The notes under the pieces are model-generated. The model was not told where the DNA came from. It saw only the letters and a program-made list of their open reading frames with translations, and ran no database searches. A stretch of 59,570 nucleotides of DNA, from contig MGUG01000045.1 in the NCBI GenBank assembly GCA_001799845.1, forward strand, positions 1-59,570, read 5' to 3'. Shown in pieces: positions 32,474 to 40,745 of this stretch. The DNA comes from Elusimicrobia bacterium GWC2_64_44. GTDB taxonomy: Bacteria; Elusimicrobiota; Elusimicrobia; Elusimicrobiales; UBA9959. A program made the translations under genes and the position numbers. Positions within the stretch are counted from its first letter, which is position 1. The number at the start of each line of letters is the position of its first letter.

Positions 32474-33232
32474 TCAGATGAGCTCCAGGAAACTGCCATC
32501 GGCCTTTGAAAACTCCAGCCGCCTGAAAGCGGCGCCTGCCAGCAGCGCGGCCCCGTTCTCCAGGGCCAGAGCCGCTGAAGCCGGCGCTCTGTCAAAATTG
32601 ACCGCACAGCGCAGCAACAGCCGCAGGGCTTCCACCGGTTTGCACCCCGAGACCCTGTTGCGACGAGCCTTCTTCAGGAGGAACACACCGCCCAGCGGCC
32701 AGGAGCCGGGGCGCCCGTCCGCGCGCATCTCCCCCCAGAAAGGGGAACCGTAGGCGCGGAAGCCGTTACTGCCCGGGCGGACCAGATTTATCTCATCGCT
32801 GATAACCTCTAAGCCCGCGGCGGCGGCCAGTTTGGAAAGGGTGGACTTGCCTGCCCCGGACTTGCCCAGGAACAGGTAGGCCCGGTCGTTCTTCACCAGG
32901 CCAGCCGAATGCAGCATGAAGCCGCCGGCCCGCAGCAGCAGAAAACTTAAGAAAGAGCGCAGAAAAGCGTCCAGGGTCTGCTCGCTGGGGGCCGCCGTCA
33001 GTTCGGCTTTCCTCCCGGGACCTATAACAGCCCGGAAATCCCCCCGGCCTATCTCCAGCCTGTCCCCTGAGGCGGCTACAGCCGGCCTGAAGGGAGACTG
33101 GCTGCCGGGGGCCGCGGTCAGGGAGAATCTGTAGCCCCCTGCTGCCTTGCCGGTGAAGGCCCCGTAGCGGCGCCTCAAAACAGAAATGATACCCGGCTGG
33201 TATGATTCAAAGTTTAATGCCTGGCCGGCCAC
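32474..33232 (-). CDS. HPr-kinase-like protein of the peptide cassette
   Basis: About 252 residues from a GTG at 33232. A second GTG at 33292 would overlap the pilin gene and read through a hairpin, so I prefer the shorter form. An N-terminal beta-rich region is followed by LHSAGLVKNDRAYLFLGKSGAGKST (quoted motif core: FLGKSGAGKS, about 121-130), a P-loop, and VISDEINLVRPG (Walker B-like). Sequence beyond the P-loop differs strongly from true HprK. Relatives occur in SCM-type radical SAM cassettes and in paeninodin-type lasso clusters, where one phosphorylates the C-terminal Ser of a precursor. The precursor here also ends in Ser. Kinase activity is inferred. Confidence 0.82.
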   Translation of the reverse strand: MAGQALNFESYQPGIISVLRRRYGAFTGKAAGGYRFSLTAAPGSQSPFRPAVAASGDRLEIGRGDFRAVIGPGRKAELTAAPSEQTLDAFLRSFLSFLLLRAGGFMLHSAGLVKNDRAYLFLGKSGAGKSTLSKLAAAAGLEVISDEINLVRPGSNGFRAYGSPFWGEMRADGRPGSWPLGGVFLLKKARRNRVSGCKPVEALRLLLRCAVNFDRAPASAALALENGAALLAGAAFRRLEFSKADGSFLELI

Positions 33233-33249
33233 TTTCAGCCCAAACCCGG

Positions 33250-33272
33250 CCGCCGCCCTTCCGGGGCGGCGG
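33250..33272 (-). terminator. GC hairpin after minor-pilin operon (no U-run)
   Basis: Perfect nine-base stem CCGCCGCCC/GGGCGGCGG with a five-base loop, starting one base beyond the stop of the minor pilin gene. No T run follows on the minus strand, so it may only slow polymerase or protect the 3' end. It separates the pilin genes from the HPr-kinase-like gene. Confidence 0.45.
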
Positions 33273-33273
33273 G

Positions 33274-34551
33274 CTACAGGCCGGAGGGCCACTCGGCCTT
33301 GACCTCGTACCAGGAATGCAGGCGGATATTCACGCCTTGTATCATTATATCGCTGGCCACGTCGTCGTCGTAGTAAATAGCCATGGTAGAGGTCCCCATG
33401 GTAGCGTCGCGGTTGCTGAGCAATACGCCGTTGAGATTGCAGTTGCCGCCGCCCTGCAGGCCCTGGTTGCCGCCGGTATAGGCAAACCCGTGGATAAGGA
33501 CATTATTCAAGGCATAAGTCTTGTTCGTAGCCAGGTAGTTTCCCGCCACCGCGGCGGCCCAGGTGGCCGGTGCGCCAGGGTCGAAGGCAAGATAATGCGC
33601 CCAGGCATTTCCGTATTCCTTCCAGGCTTGCGGCGGCAGCTTGGCGGCATAGGCGCCGGCGGCCCCGCCGCTGCCGGAAATGATGAAATTCCCCTGCATT
33701 ATGACGGTACCGCGGATAAAGTTGCCGCTGCCGCCGCTCTTGAACGTAGTGTCAACGGTAGGGTCGATGTAATAGGTCTTGCCGCTGGTATCGGTGCAGC
33801 CCTTGAATTCAGCGGCGCCCATGGCCGCCGTGTGGTGGTATTTGGAAGTGTTGCCGTGGCCGCAGCCGTTGGGAGCGTTGCCGCTGGCGTTGGCCGAGGA
33901 CAGGTAAGCCGCGAAGTTTATGCTAGGGAAAGGCGGAATTTCGTAATAGGACCACCAGTAGACGTCGTCCGTGGAGGCGGTGGTAGACCCGCCGTCCTGC
34001 GGCGTCACGTGGCCGGCGCTGTAATAGCGCGGGAAGGTGCGCCCGGTGGCGTCGATGGAATTGCCGGAGATGACCGGCCCCCATTCTATGTGGTCGTTGC
34101 CGCCGGTATTCGCGACCATGTTGGCGGCGCGCGTGGCGAAGTCGGCGGCGCTGTCATTGATGAGCACCGCTTTGATCTTGCGGAGCTGGGCGCCGCTCTT
34201 GTCGCGGCCTACCGCCTCGACAATGCGCTTGTCGGCATCTACGGGATCGGAACTTATCCGGATCGTGTATTGGCCGCCCGTCTCCGCGGCATACACCTGG
34301 TCGAAATTGTAGCCGGCTATGGTGCCCGTGCCGGTAATGATCCACATGTCGTCGTTCTCGAGCATCTTCCAGCGGGCCCGGTCCACGCCGGCCTCCGCCA
34401 GGTGGAACGCAGTGGTGGATTTCTTTTCCTTCACCGACCACTTGCCCTCGTTCTGCACGAACATATTAAGGACAGGGAACATCAGCATCAAAAACAGCAT
34501 GATGCTGAGCACTAGCGTGATGGCCATCTGGCCTTGCCTGGGTTTCTGCAT
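33274..34551 (-). CDS. PilX-like minor pilin / pilus assembly protein
   Basis: 425 residues. It begins MQKPRQGQMAITLVLSIMLFLMLMFPVLN, a prepilin-like hydrophobic N terminus (cleavage would fall near Gly7-Gln8) followed by an amphipathic helix with AFHLAEAGVDRARW, the word typical of PilX/GspK-type minor pilins. The remaining 350 residues are Gly/Ser/Thr/Asn-rich, beta-like, with two Cys pairs, and give no known domain. It sits nine bases after the PilW/GspJ-like gene in a three-gene minor-pilin operon. Probably a pilus tip or priming subunit in the inner membrane. Confidence 0.75.
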   Translation of the reverse strand: MQKPRQGQMAITLVLSIMLFLMLMFPVLNMFVQNEGKWSVKEKKSTTAFHLAEAGVDRARWKMLENDDMWIITGTGTIAGYNFDQVYAAETGGQYTIRISSDPVDADKRIVEAVGRDKSGAQLRKIKAVLINDSAADFATRAANMVANTGGNDHIEWGPVISGNSIDATGRTFPRYYSAGHVTPQDGGSTTASTDDVYWWSYYEIPPFPSINFAAYLSSANASGNAPNGCGHGNTSKYHHTAAMGAAEFKGCTDTSGKTYYIDPTVDTTFKSGGSGNFIRGTVIMQGNFIISGSGGAAGAYAAKLPPQAWKEYGNAWAHYLAFDPGAPATWAAAVAGNYLATNKTYALNNVLIHGFAYTGGNQGLQGGGNCNLNGVLLSNRDATMGTSTMAIYYDDDVASDIMIQGVNIRLHSWYEVKAEWPSGL

Positions 34552-34559
34552 GGTTTTGC

Positions 34560-35072
34560 CTAGTTCATTATCCGGACTTTTTCCACGGCCATCTGCAGCG
34601 CCTTGGTGCCGCCCTCGTAGGTGGCCTTCTCGAAGGTGATGGAGATGGAGAGTATGGAGTCGTCGTCGGTGCGCGGGTAGGTGAACGCGATGTAGCGCAG
34701 GTTGTTGGCTATCATCTTGCCCGTACTGCCGCCGGTGGCCTGGTAAAGTTTGTTGCCCTGCTGGTAATAGGACATGGCGGTCAGGCCGCCGGTGGAGTTA
34801 TACTTGTTGAAAGTGATGCGCGAGTGGAAGGGCTGACCGGCCACGCGGTCGATGGTTATGCTGGACGCGACGGACTGGCGCAGGTCCCGGTTGATATTGG
34901 CCAGGGCGCCGCGGGCGTTCTTCTGTATCTCCACCCTGGCCATCATCAGCTGCACGAACTGGTAGGTCTTGATGAAGGTGCGCGGGGCCGCGAGGATGAG
35001 CACGCCCAGGATGGCGACGACCAGCATCATCTCCATCAGCGTATACCCGCGTTTCAGCCCTTTCTTTTCCAT
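34560..35072 (-). CDS. Type IV prepilin-like protein (PilW/GspJ type)
   Basis: 170 residues. Start at the ATG 35072, one base after the stop of the preceding gene. The prepilin signal is KKGLKRG-YTLMEMMLVVAILGV: cleavage after Gly, then the N-methylated residue and Glu at position +5, followed by a hydrophobic helix that anchors and packs the filament. The globular part (QLMMARVEIQKNARGALANINRDLRQSV) is the PilW/GspJ pattern. Processed by a prepilin peptidase, not encoded in the window. Confidence 0.88.
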   Translation of the reverse strand: MEKKGLKRGYTLMEMMLVVAILGVLILAAPRTFIKTYQFVQLMMARVEIQKNARGALANINRDLRQSVASSITIDRVAGQPFHSRITFNKYNSTGGLTAMSYYQQGNKLYQATGGSTGKMIANNLRYIAFTYPRTDDDSILSISITFEKATYEGGTKALQMAVEKVRIMN

Positions 35073-35073
35073 A

Positions 35074-37665
35074 TTACCAGGCAAAACTCCTCGTTACGGT
35101 GGCGTTCGGGACCACGGCGACGCCGGCGGCGTCCCTGCGCGTAGTGGTGGGCACGGGGTTGCTGCCAGTGGTCCAGGTGGTGTACCAGGCGTAGATGTTA
35201 TACGTGTAGCCGCCTTTGACCGGGATGGAATAGGTGCCCAGCGCCGAGCTGGAAGCGGCGTAATAGACCCCGGTTCCCCCGCGCAGGGCGGGAGTGACGT
35301 CCGGCGGACCGGCCCCGGCGCCCAGTGTGGAAGTGGTGACATACACCATGACCCCGGTGGTGATGGGGCCGGCGGCATTGGTGACGCTGCCGGTAACATA
35401 GCCGAACGCGCCGCTGACCGTGAAAGTGGAGGAGAAGGCCGTAACGCCCGCGGTCAGGTTGACCACGGTGCTGGCGGGACTGGCGCTCTCTCCCGACTCC
35501 AGCTGCGGCACCACCGAGTAGGTGCCGGTGGAAATGCCGGTACCGGAGATCATGAAATAGCCGTCCGAATCGCTGATGCCGCTGCCCTGCTCCACGCCGC
35601 CCTTCAGGCCGATCACGGGGATGCCGGGCAGGGCATCCACGCCGTTGGTGGTGACCCTGCCGCGTATGCGCCCGCCCTGGTAGAGCGCGAAGTTAACGCC
35701 CTGCTGCACCTCGCCGATGTCGACCGCGATATCGGCCGAGGACAGCTCCACGTAGCTGGGGCTGTAGCTCTGGTAATTCGCCTGCACTGTCACCACGCCG
35801 GCGTCCACGGGCAGGGTGTAGCGGCCGCTGGCGTTGGTATAGACCGGCGAGTTACCCGGGGAGAACATCCTGATATTGGGCAGCGCCGCGCCGTACACGT
35901 CGGTCACCCTGCCGGTGACATAGCCGAAGGCCGTCGGGGTGGACAGCTTGTTGTACCCCGCCCAGGACCAGTAATTATTGCTGGTGCCGCCGTAATAGGC
36001 CACGCTGGAATAGACCACGCCGCTGGACATGAAGACCGTCCAGGTACCGGTAGCCACCTGGGTAATACTGAAATAGCCGGCCCAGCCGGCGCTGACGGGG
36101 TTGGAGATGCCGTCGTTGGCGAACACGATGGCGCCGTCCGCAGTGACGCCGCTGGCGCAGACCTCGGAGATGGCGGAATTGCGGGGCGCGAAAGCGAGCG
36201 GGCTGCTGCTGATCCTGAAGTCGTAATAGTTCATGTTCGAGTCGTAGCAGCTGGCTTCCCCCGGGTTGATAGCCCAGAACCAGGTATGCCGCACGAACTG
36301 CGCTCCCGGGGTCAGGCCATTGACGTTATTGTTCCAGGCCGGATCGTAGTAGATAGGGAAATACTCGTAGGAGTCGGGCCACTGCTTTGACGGAGAGCCG
36401 TTAGCGGTGGCGGTCCAGCCGACCTTGTCGAGTGTTTTGCCGCTGACAGCGTTCTTCAGTGTCACCAGCCCGGCCGAGGACGGGGAACCTGACTCTATGA
36501 CGTCGTCCTGGTCCGACCAGTCGGCGCCCCGGCTGTACATGGCGTCGGCCTGGCGAGTGACGCCGGCCACGCTGACGGTACCGGTATTGGCGAAGAGGTA
36601 ATAATGACCCGGGTCCAGCGTGGTGGCGTAGTAGTTGAAATCCGGAGAAACCAGCGCCTCATTGGCCTCTTTGTAAGTAAAGGTGATCACTTCATTGCCC
36701 CCGGTGCCGAGGCCCGTGGCCATGGTCCAGGTCCAGGTAGTAGGGTTGTAGACTTCCACCCACTCGGTGTTCCCGGTATCGGTGACCGTGCTGCCGGCTA
36801 TATTGCTTATCACCAGGGCGCCGCCGTCTATAAAAACGTAGCCGTTAATAGTGCCGCTGGACATTTCCGTAAGCGTGAAGTTCTTGTTGGTCACGTCTGT
36901 GCCGGCGGGCAGGCCGAAAGAGGGCAGCACCGAAGGGAAGTAATAATCTTTAGTGGCCAGCAGCGTATAGGTACCGGCGACTATAGAGAAAGTGTAATCC
37001 CCGGAGGCGTTGGTCTCGCCGTAATAGGAGGGGTTCTCCTGGGCGCGGACCACCACTCCGGCGAGGTCCGTGCCTGCGCCCGCTTTTAGCGCGCTGCCTG
37101 CTATAGTGGAATCCTTGTTGACCCGGTCGGGGTTCTCGCGCAGGTTGCGCACCTCCAGCTTGCGCCACTCGCCGCGCTCGTACCAGACCACATAGACCTT
37201 GATCTCCTTGAGGCCGGTGTCAGGCTGCTCCCAGGACAGATATTCCAGGTCGCGGTCCGGCTGCTCATTGACCTTGCGGATATAGACGCGGCGGAGGAAG
37301 TTAATGCCGCCGACGTTCACCGTCTCCTCGCCGTTGGGCGCCCGGTCGTAGACCATCTCCCCCGGCTGAAAATTAGTGTCGGAAACCGGGTCGGTGGTGA
37401 CCAGCACGCGGTAATAGGACTTGTTCTTCAGGAACTCTATGCGCTCCTGGGCGATGTTATTAGCCAGCGACCGGGTCTTGGCGGACTGCACCCCCACGTT
37501 GAAGAACTTGAACGCGCCCACCATGCCCAGCACGCCGATGGTCATGATCGACATGGCGACCATGATCTCCACCAGGGTGATGCCCGGGCGCAGCCATGCG
37601 CCCGCGGCGCGACCGCGGAGCGCTTTTTTTCCCTGTGTCGTTTCGTTCATCCCGTAGGCGGCCAT
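35074..37665 (-). CDS. PilV-like prepilin fused to large beta-domain array (863 residues)
   Basis: Prepilin N terminus AWLRPG-ITLVEIMVAMSIMTIGVLGM, cleaved after Gly with the conserved Glu at +5, then the VQSAKTRSLANNIAQERIEFLKN helix of PilV-type minor pilins. Residues about 190-863 are far larger than any normal minor pilin. They contain carboxypeptidase-regulatory-like repeats (GSALKAGAGTDLAGVVVRAQ, GYVTGRVTDVYGAALPNIRM, GGRIRGRVTTNGVDALPGIP, GYVTGSVTNAAGPITTGVMV) and a lamin-tail-like insert (EWVEVYNPTTWTWTMATG). This suggests a pilus tip that carries an adhesive head. The ATG at 37665 follows TAGACT by six bases (possible leaderless start); ATG 37650 is the alternative. Confidence 0.85.
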   Translation of the reverse strand: MAAYGMNETTQGKKALRGRAAGAWLRPGITLVEIMVAMSIMTIGVLGMVGAFKFFNVGVQSAKTRSLANNIAQERIEFLKNKSYYRVLVTTDPVSDTNFQPGEMVYDRAPNGEETVNVGGINFLRRVYIRKVNEQPDRDLEYLSWEQPDTGLKEIKVYVVWYERGEWRKLEVRNLRENPDRVNKDSTIAGSALKAGAGTDLAGVVVRAQENPSYYGETNASGDYTFSIVAGTYTLLATKDYYFPSVLPSFGLPAGTDVTNKNFTLTEMSSGTINGYVFIDGGALVISNIAGSTVTDTGNTEWVEVYNPTTWTWTMATGLGTGGNEVITFTYKEANEALVSPDFNYYATTLDPGHYYLFANTGTVSVAGVTRQADAMYSRGADWSDQDDVIESGSPSSAGLVTLKNAVSGKTLDKVGWTATANGSPSKQWPDSYEYFPIYYDPAWNNNVNGLTPGAQFVRHTWFWAINPGEASCYDSNMNYYDFRISSSPLAFAPRNSAISEVCASGVTADGAIVFANDGISNPVSAGWAGYFSITQVATGTWTVFMSSGVVYSSVAYYGGTSNNYWSWAGYNKLSTPTAFGYVTGRVTDVYGAALPNIRMFSPGNSPVYTNASGRYTLPVDAGVVTVQANYQSYSPSYVELSSADIAVDIGEVQQGVNFALYQGGRIRGRVTTNGVDALPGIPVIGLKGGVEQGSGISDSDGYFMISGTGISTGTYSVVPQLESGESASPASTVVNLTAGVTAFSSTFTVSGAFGYVTGSVTNAAGPITTGVMVYVTTSTLGAGAGPPDVTPALRGGTGVYYAASSSALGTYSIPVKGGYTYNIYAWYTTWTTGSNPVPTTTRRDAAGVAVVPNATVTRSFAW

Positions 37666-37728
37666 GCCAATAGTCTACCAGCCGGCGCGCCCAAAAACCA
37701 CAATTTCCCCTCAAATCCTAAGCAAATC

Positions 37729-38430
37729 CTAAGGATAGGACCCGGCGTCCTCTTCGGCCGGGGGCGCCTCGGCCGCGGGCTCCTCGGCCGCCGGCTCCTC
37801 AGGAGCCGGCGCGGGGGCGGCTTTCGGGGCCGGGCCCTTCTTGCGCTTCACCAGTTTGCGCTTCGGGCCGGCCTTGGGGGCTTCCTTGTCCACCATGGTC
37901 TGCCCGGCCTCCTCGCCGTCGGCGGGGCCGGCCTCGGGGGCCGGCGCCTTCTTGCGCTTGATCATCTTCTTTTTCTTCGCGGGCGCGGCGCCCTCTTCGG
38001 ACCCTCCGGCAGCCTGCTTCCTGGACTCTATCAGCTCGTCGAAGGACTCGCGCTGTTCGTCGTCGAGGTACTCGCGCACGGTGTCGGGCAGGTCCCGGGT
38101 CAGTTTGGCCATGGCGCGGCGCGCGTCGTTCATCTTGAAGCGCCACTTCTTCTCCTCGGCCGAGGTCCTCTCGAATTCCTTCATCAGCTTGTCGAACTCG
38201 GCCGCCTTTTTGTTCATGGCGGCGGAGATGCGGTCCTCCTGTTTGGAGCTCAGCCGCAGCGCGGCCGAGATCTCGGACATGATCTTCTGCGGGTTGGGCC
38301 GCGCCGGGGGCGGCGCGCCGATCTCTTCCAGCTTCGCGGGCGCGGCGGCGCCCGGTTCCTCTCCGGTCAGGTCCTGGCAGAAAGCGGCGGCGGGCAGGCA
38401 GAGCAGGGCCGCTAATATAAGCTTGTTCAT
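37729..38430 (-). CDS. Exported protein with Spy/LTXXQ-like helices and basic Lys/Ala/Pro tail
   Basis: 233 residues. Signal peptide MNKLILAALLCLPAAAFC. Residues about 40-150 are helical (LRLSSKQEDRISAAMNKKAAE and LDDEQRESFDELIESR resemble LTXXQ repeats of Spy/CpxP), and residues 160-233 are low complexity. The tail has two copies of a basic block (KKKKMIKRKKAPAPEAG and KRKLVKRKKGPAPKAA) and an acidic Pro/Ala end. Overlaps the glycosyltransferase stop as ATGA. Its stop codon lies in a tandem 11-base word (CAAATCCTAAG twice). Function unknown; a periplasmic chaperone-like or wall-associated role is possible. Confidence 0.72.
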   Translation of the reverse strand: MNKLILAALLCLPAAAFCQDLTGEEPGAAAPAKLEEIGAPPPARPNPQKIMSEISAALRLSSKQEDRISAAMNKKAAEFDKLMKEFERTSAEEKKWRFKMNDARRAMAKLTRDLPDTVREYLDDEQRESFDELIESRKQAAGGSEEGAAPAKKKKMIKRKKAPAPEAGPADGEEAGQTMVDKEAPKAGPKRKLVKRKKGPAPKAAPAPAPEEPAAEEPAAEAPPAEEDAGSYP

Positions 38431-39695
38431 CTTGTTCCTCCGTTGTCTGGCAAAGGTTGTCTCTCCACTAGATCGGTTATGGCCACCCGGCTGGTATGCT
38501 CGGTGCGGCCCCAGAAATCGGTGCCCCGCAGGACGCCGGCCACGAAGACGGGAAGGCGCAGCACGCCCAGCGCTGGCTGCAGGAAATAGGCGGCCACCAG
38601 GTCGGGGCTCGCGCGCTCGGCCAGCAGCGCCACGGCCGGGTACAGCAGCAGCGGCAGCAGCGACAGCAGCTTCATGGTGTGCTCCATGCCCGGCAGGTTC
38701 TGGTACAGCCAGACCACCAAATTGAAGGAGTCGCGGCTGAACCAGAGCAGGCCGGCCCCGGCGCAGGCCACGGCAAAGCGGTAGGTCTGCGCGGAATAGA
38801 GGCCGCCCTCGAAGGCGCGGATGTCGCCCCGGCGCAGCGCGCGGGCGAGCAACCCCGGCAGGTGGCGGCGCGCCGTGTCCAGCGAGCCGCGGGTCCAGCG
38901 GATGGTGCGGGTCAGGTACTGCGAGAGGGTCTCGGGCTCCTCGTCGTAAACCAGCGCCTCGCGATTCCAGGCTATGCGCACGCCGTTGCGGATCAGGCGC
39001 ATCTGCATCTCCAGGTCCTCGGTGAGGCAGGTCTCGTCCCAGGGGTGCTTGCGGGCGATGCCGGCGGTGAAGCACATGCCCTTGCCGTGCAGCGTGGCCG
39101 ACAGGCCGAGCTCCTGCTTGGGCAGCTGGAAGAAGCGGTTGGAGACGATGTGGCCCGCGGCCAGGATCTTGGCGAGCAGCTTGCCGGTGTTCTTGGCCAG
39201 CTGGCGGCCCTGCACGGCCTCGGCCCCCGCCTCCAGGCTGTCGTTCATGGCCGAGAGGAAGCCGGGATGCGCCAGCGAATCGGCGTCGAAATAGCAGAGG
39301 GCGTCGTACTCGCCCCAGTCGAAAACTTTTTCCGTGGCCCATTTCAGGGCGCGGCCCTTGCCGGCTTTCATGCCGGGGCCCGAATGGTCCAGGATGATGG
39401 CCCCCGCGCCGGCGGCGACCTTCATGGTGTCGTCGGTGCAGTGGTCAGCCACCACGAAAATGCTGTAGAGCTCGCGCGGGTAGTCCAGGCGCGCCAGGCT
39501 TTCCACCGCGAGCCCCACCACGCCCTCCTCGTTGTGCGCGGGCAGCAGCAGCGCGAAGCGGCGGCGCCGGGCCGCCGGCGCGGGCGCGCGGCCGCGCCAA
39601 AGCCCGCGGAAGCTCAAAAAAAGATAGAACAGCCCGGAGGCGAACAGGAAGACCTGCGCCAGGTTGGAGAGGACCGTTATTATCATTTTCCCCAT
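38427..39695 (-). CDS. Family 2 glycosyltransferase, membrane-bound
   Basis: 422 residues. N-terminal membrane segment (about 5-30), then the GT-A domain: FALLLPAHNEEGVVG, VVADHCTDDT, the metal-binding DADS (about 138), TEDLEMQMRL and RTIRWTRGSLDT (the QxxRW-like acceptor motif, here RTIRW). Two to three C-terminal membrane segments follow. This matches processive or lipid-linked GT2 enzymes that make polysaccharide at the inner membrane. Overlaps the small exported-protein gene by four bases. Donor sugar unknown. Confidence 0.9.
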   Translation of the reverse strand: MGKMIITVLSNLAQVFLFASGLFYLFLSFRGLWRGRAPAPAARRRRFALLLPAHNEEGVVGLAVESLARLDYPRELYSIFVVADHCTDDTMKVAAGAGAIILDHSGPGMKAGKGRALKWATEKVFDWGEYDALCYFDADSLAHPGFLSAMNDSLEAGAEAVQGRQLAKNTGKLLAKILAAGHIVSNRFFQLPKQELGLSATLHGKGMCFTAGIARKHPWDETCLTEDLEMQMRLIRNGVRIAWNREALVYDEEPETLSQYLTRTIRWTRGSLDTARRHLPGLLARALRRGDIRAFEGGLYSAQTYRFAVACAGAGLLWFSRDSFNLVVWLYQNLPGMEHTMKLLSLLPLLLYPAVALLAERASPDLVAAYFLQPALGVLRLPVFVAGVLRGTDFWGRTEHTSRVAITDLVERQPLPDNGGTR

Positions 39696-39772
39696 AGCGA
39701 TCCCGCCGGCGCGGCGCGCCGGCTATGGATATCGATAATAATACCAACTGAAGCGGCGGAAAGCAAGGGCTG

Positions 39773-39801
39773 TTGACACCCGGCTTTTTCGGTGTTATAT
39801 T
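39773..39801 (+). promoter_or_regulatory. Consensus promoter for a leaderless mRNA
   Basis: TTGACA (39773-39778), 17-base spacer, TATATT (39796-39801). Six bases later is the ATG at 39808, so RNA would begin on the start codon. An ATG at 39802 lies upstream of the expected +1 and cannot be used. No Shine-Dalgarno is possible. Confidence 0.75.
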
Positions 39802-39807
39802 ATGGAT

Positions 39808-40722
39808 ATGGAAGGCGAAGAAAAAAAAGCGGGCTGGAAGATCTGGGTCTACCTGACCCCGGTCTACATACTCATAGCGATACCGCTGGTCAAATGGACC
39901 ATGAAGATAAATTCCAGCGACGTGGGCCTGTCCAAAGAGGAAGTCAACGTCTTCAACACCGACGAGGGCGAAGTAAAGCGGCGCAAGTCCCTGGAGGGCT
40001 ACGACCCAAACCTGACCGACGGCGGCTACGCCGTGCGCTACCGTGCCGACGGCAAGGCCGAAGGCAGCATGGCCGGCGACGGCCCGTCCAAAGAGGCGAC
40101 AGAGCGCGCCTATAAACAGGCGGCGGCGCGCCAGCAGCGCCCGGCTGAAGATGAGGAAGAGGGCGGCGGCGCCCGGCAGGGCTCGGGCAACTCGCGCTTC
40201 CAGGCCAATTCCGGCCAGGCGGCGCTCAATTCCAACGACACCCGCGCCAAAGAAGCCATGGGCGTGGGCTACCAGAAGGGCTACCTCAGCTCCGCCGTGG
40301 GCAAGGTGGTGGGCAGCCCCAAGGCCGTGGGCGCGCTGCTTAATAACCAGTACATCGTGGACGGCTTCATGTCCCGCGGCACGGTAAAGTCGGCCACCGG
40401 CAGCGCCGAGGGCCTGGCCAACTACCTCAAGGGCAGCGGCCCCTCTAATTTCCTGAACAATCCCGTGGTCAAAGCGGCCCTGAACAACCCCGCCGTGGTC
40501 AGCGCGGTGGCCGGCAGCGGCATGGTGGCGGCCATGATGAACACCCCCGCGGCGCAGGCCCTGATGAAGGACCCGCAGGCGCTGGCCGACATCGTCAACA
40601 ATAACCCGCAGCTCATGCAGCTCGCCATGCAGAACCCGCAGCTCCTTTCCTCCCTGATGGCCAACCCCGACGTGGCCTCGCAGGTGGGCAAGTTCGACAC
40701 CAGCAAGGTCCGCAGTTACTGA
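39808..40722 (+). CDS. Membrane-anchored protein with STI1-like C terminus
   Basis: About 304 residues from the leaderless ATG at 39808. One membrane segment near the N terminus (WVYLTPVYILIAIPLV). Then a charged Gln/Ala/Glu-rich stretch (about 90-135), and a C-terminal helical part with repeated Asn-Pro words: FLNNPVVKAALNNPAVV, MMNTPAAQALMKDPQALADI, NNNPQLMQLAMQNPQLLSS and LMANPDVASQV. These resemble STI1/heat-shock-chaperonin-binding repeats, which bind hydrophobic helices. Single gene with its own strong promoter. Function unknown. Confidence 0.75.
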   Translation: MEGEEKKAGWKIWVYLTPVYILIAIPLVKWTMKINSSDVGLSKEEVNVFNTDEGEVKRRKSLEGYDPNLTDGGYAVRYRADGKAEGSMAGDGPSKEATERAYKQAAARQQRPAEDEEEGGGARQGSGNSRFQANSGQAALNSNDTRAKEAMGVGYQKGYLSSAVGKVVGSPKAVGALLNNQYIVDGFMSRGTVKSATGSAEGLANYLKGSGPSNFLNNPVVKAALNNPAVVSAVAGSGMVAAMMNTPAAQALMKDPQALADIVNNNPQLMQLAMQNPQLLSSLMANPDVASQVGKFDTSKVRSY

Positions 40723-40745
40723 CCAAGCCGCCCCCAAAATTGCAG

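Noticed and set aside
32486..32607. Upstream extension of the PqqD-like gene
   Set aside because: Shadow of the HprK-like gene in another frame; PqqD homology begins at 32472.
38431..39342. N-terminal extension of the small exported protein
   Set aside because: It reads the glycosyltransferase gene out of frame; the signal peptide starts at 38430.
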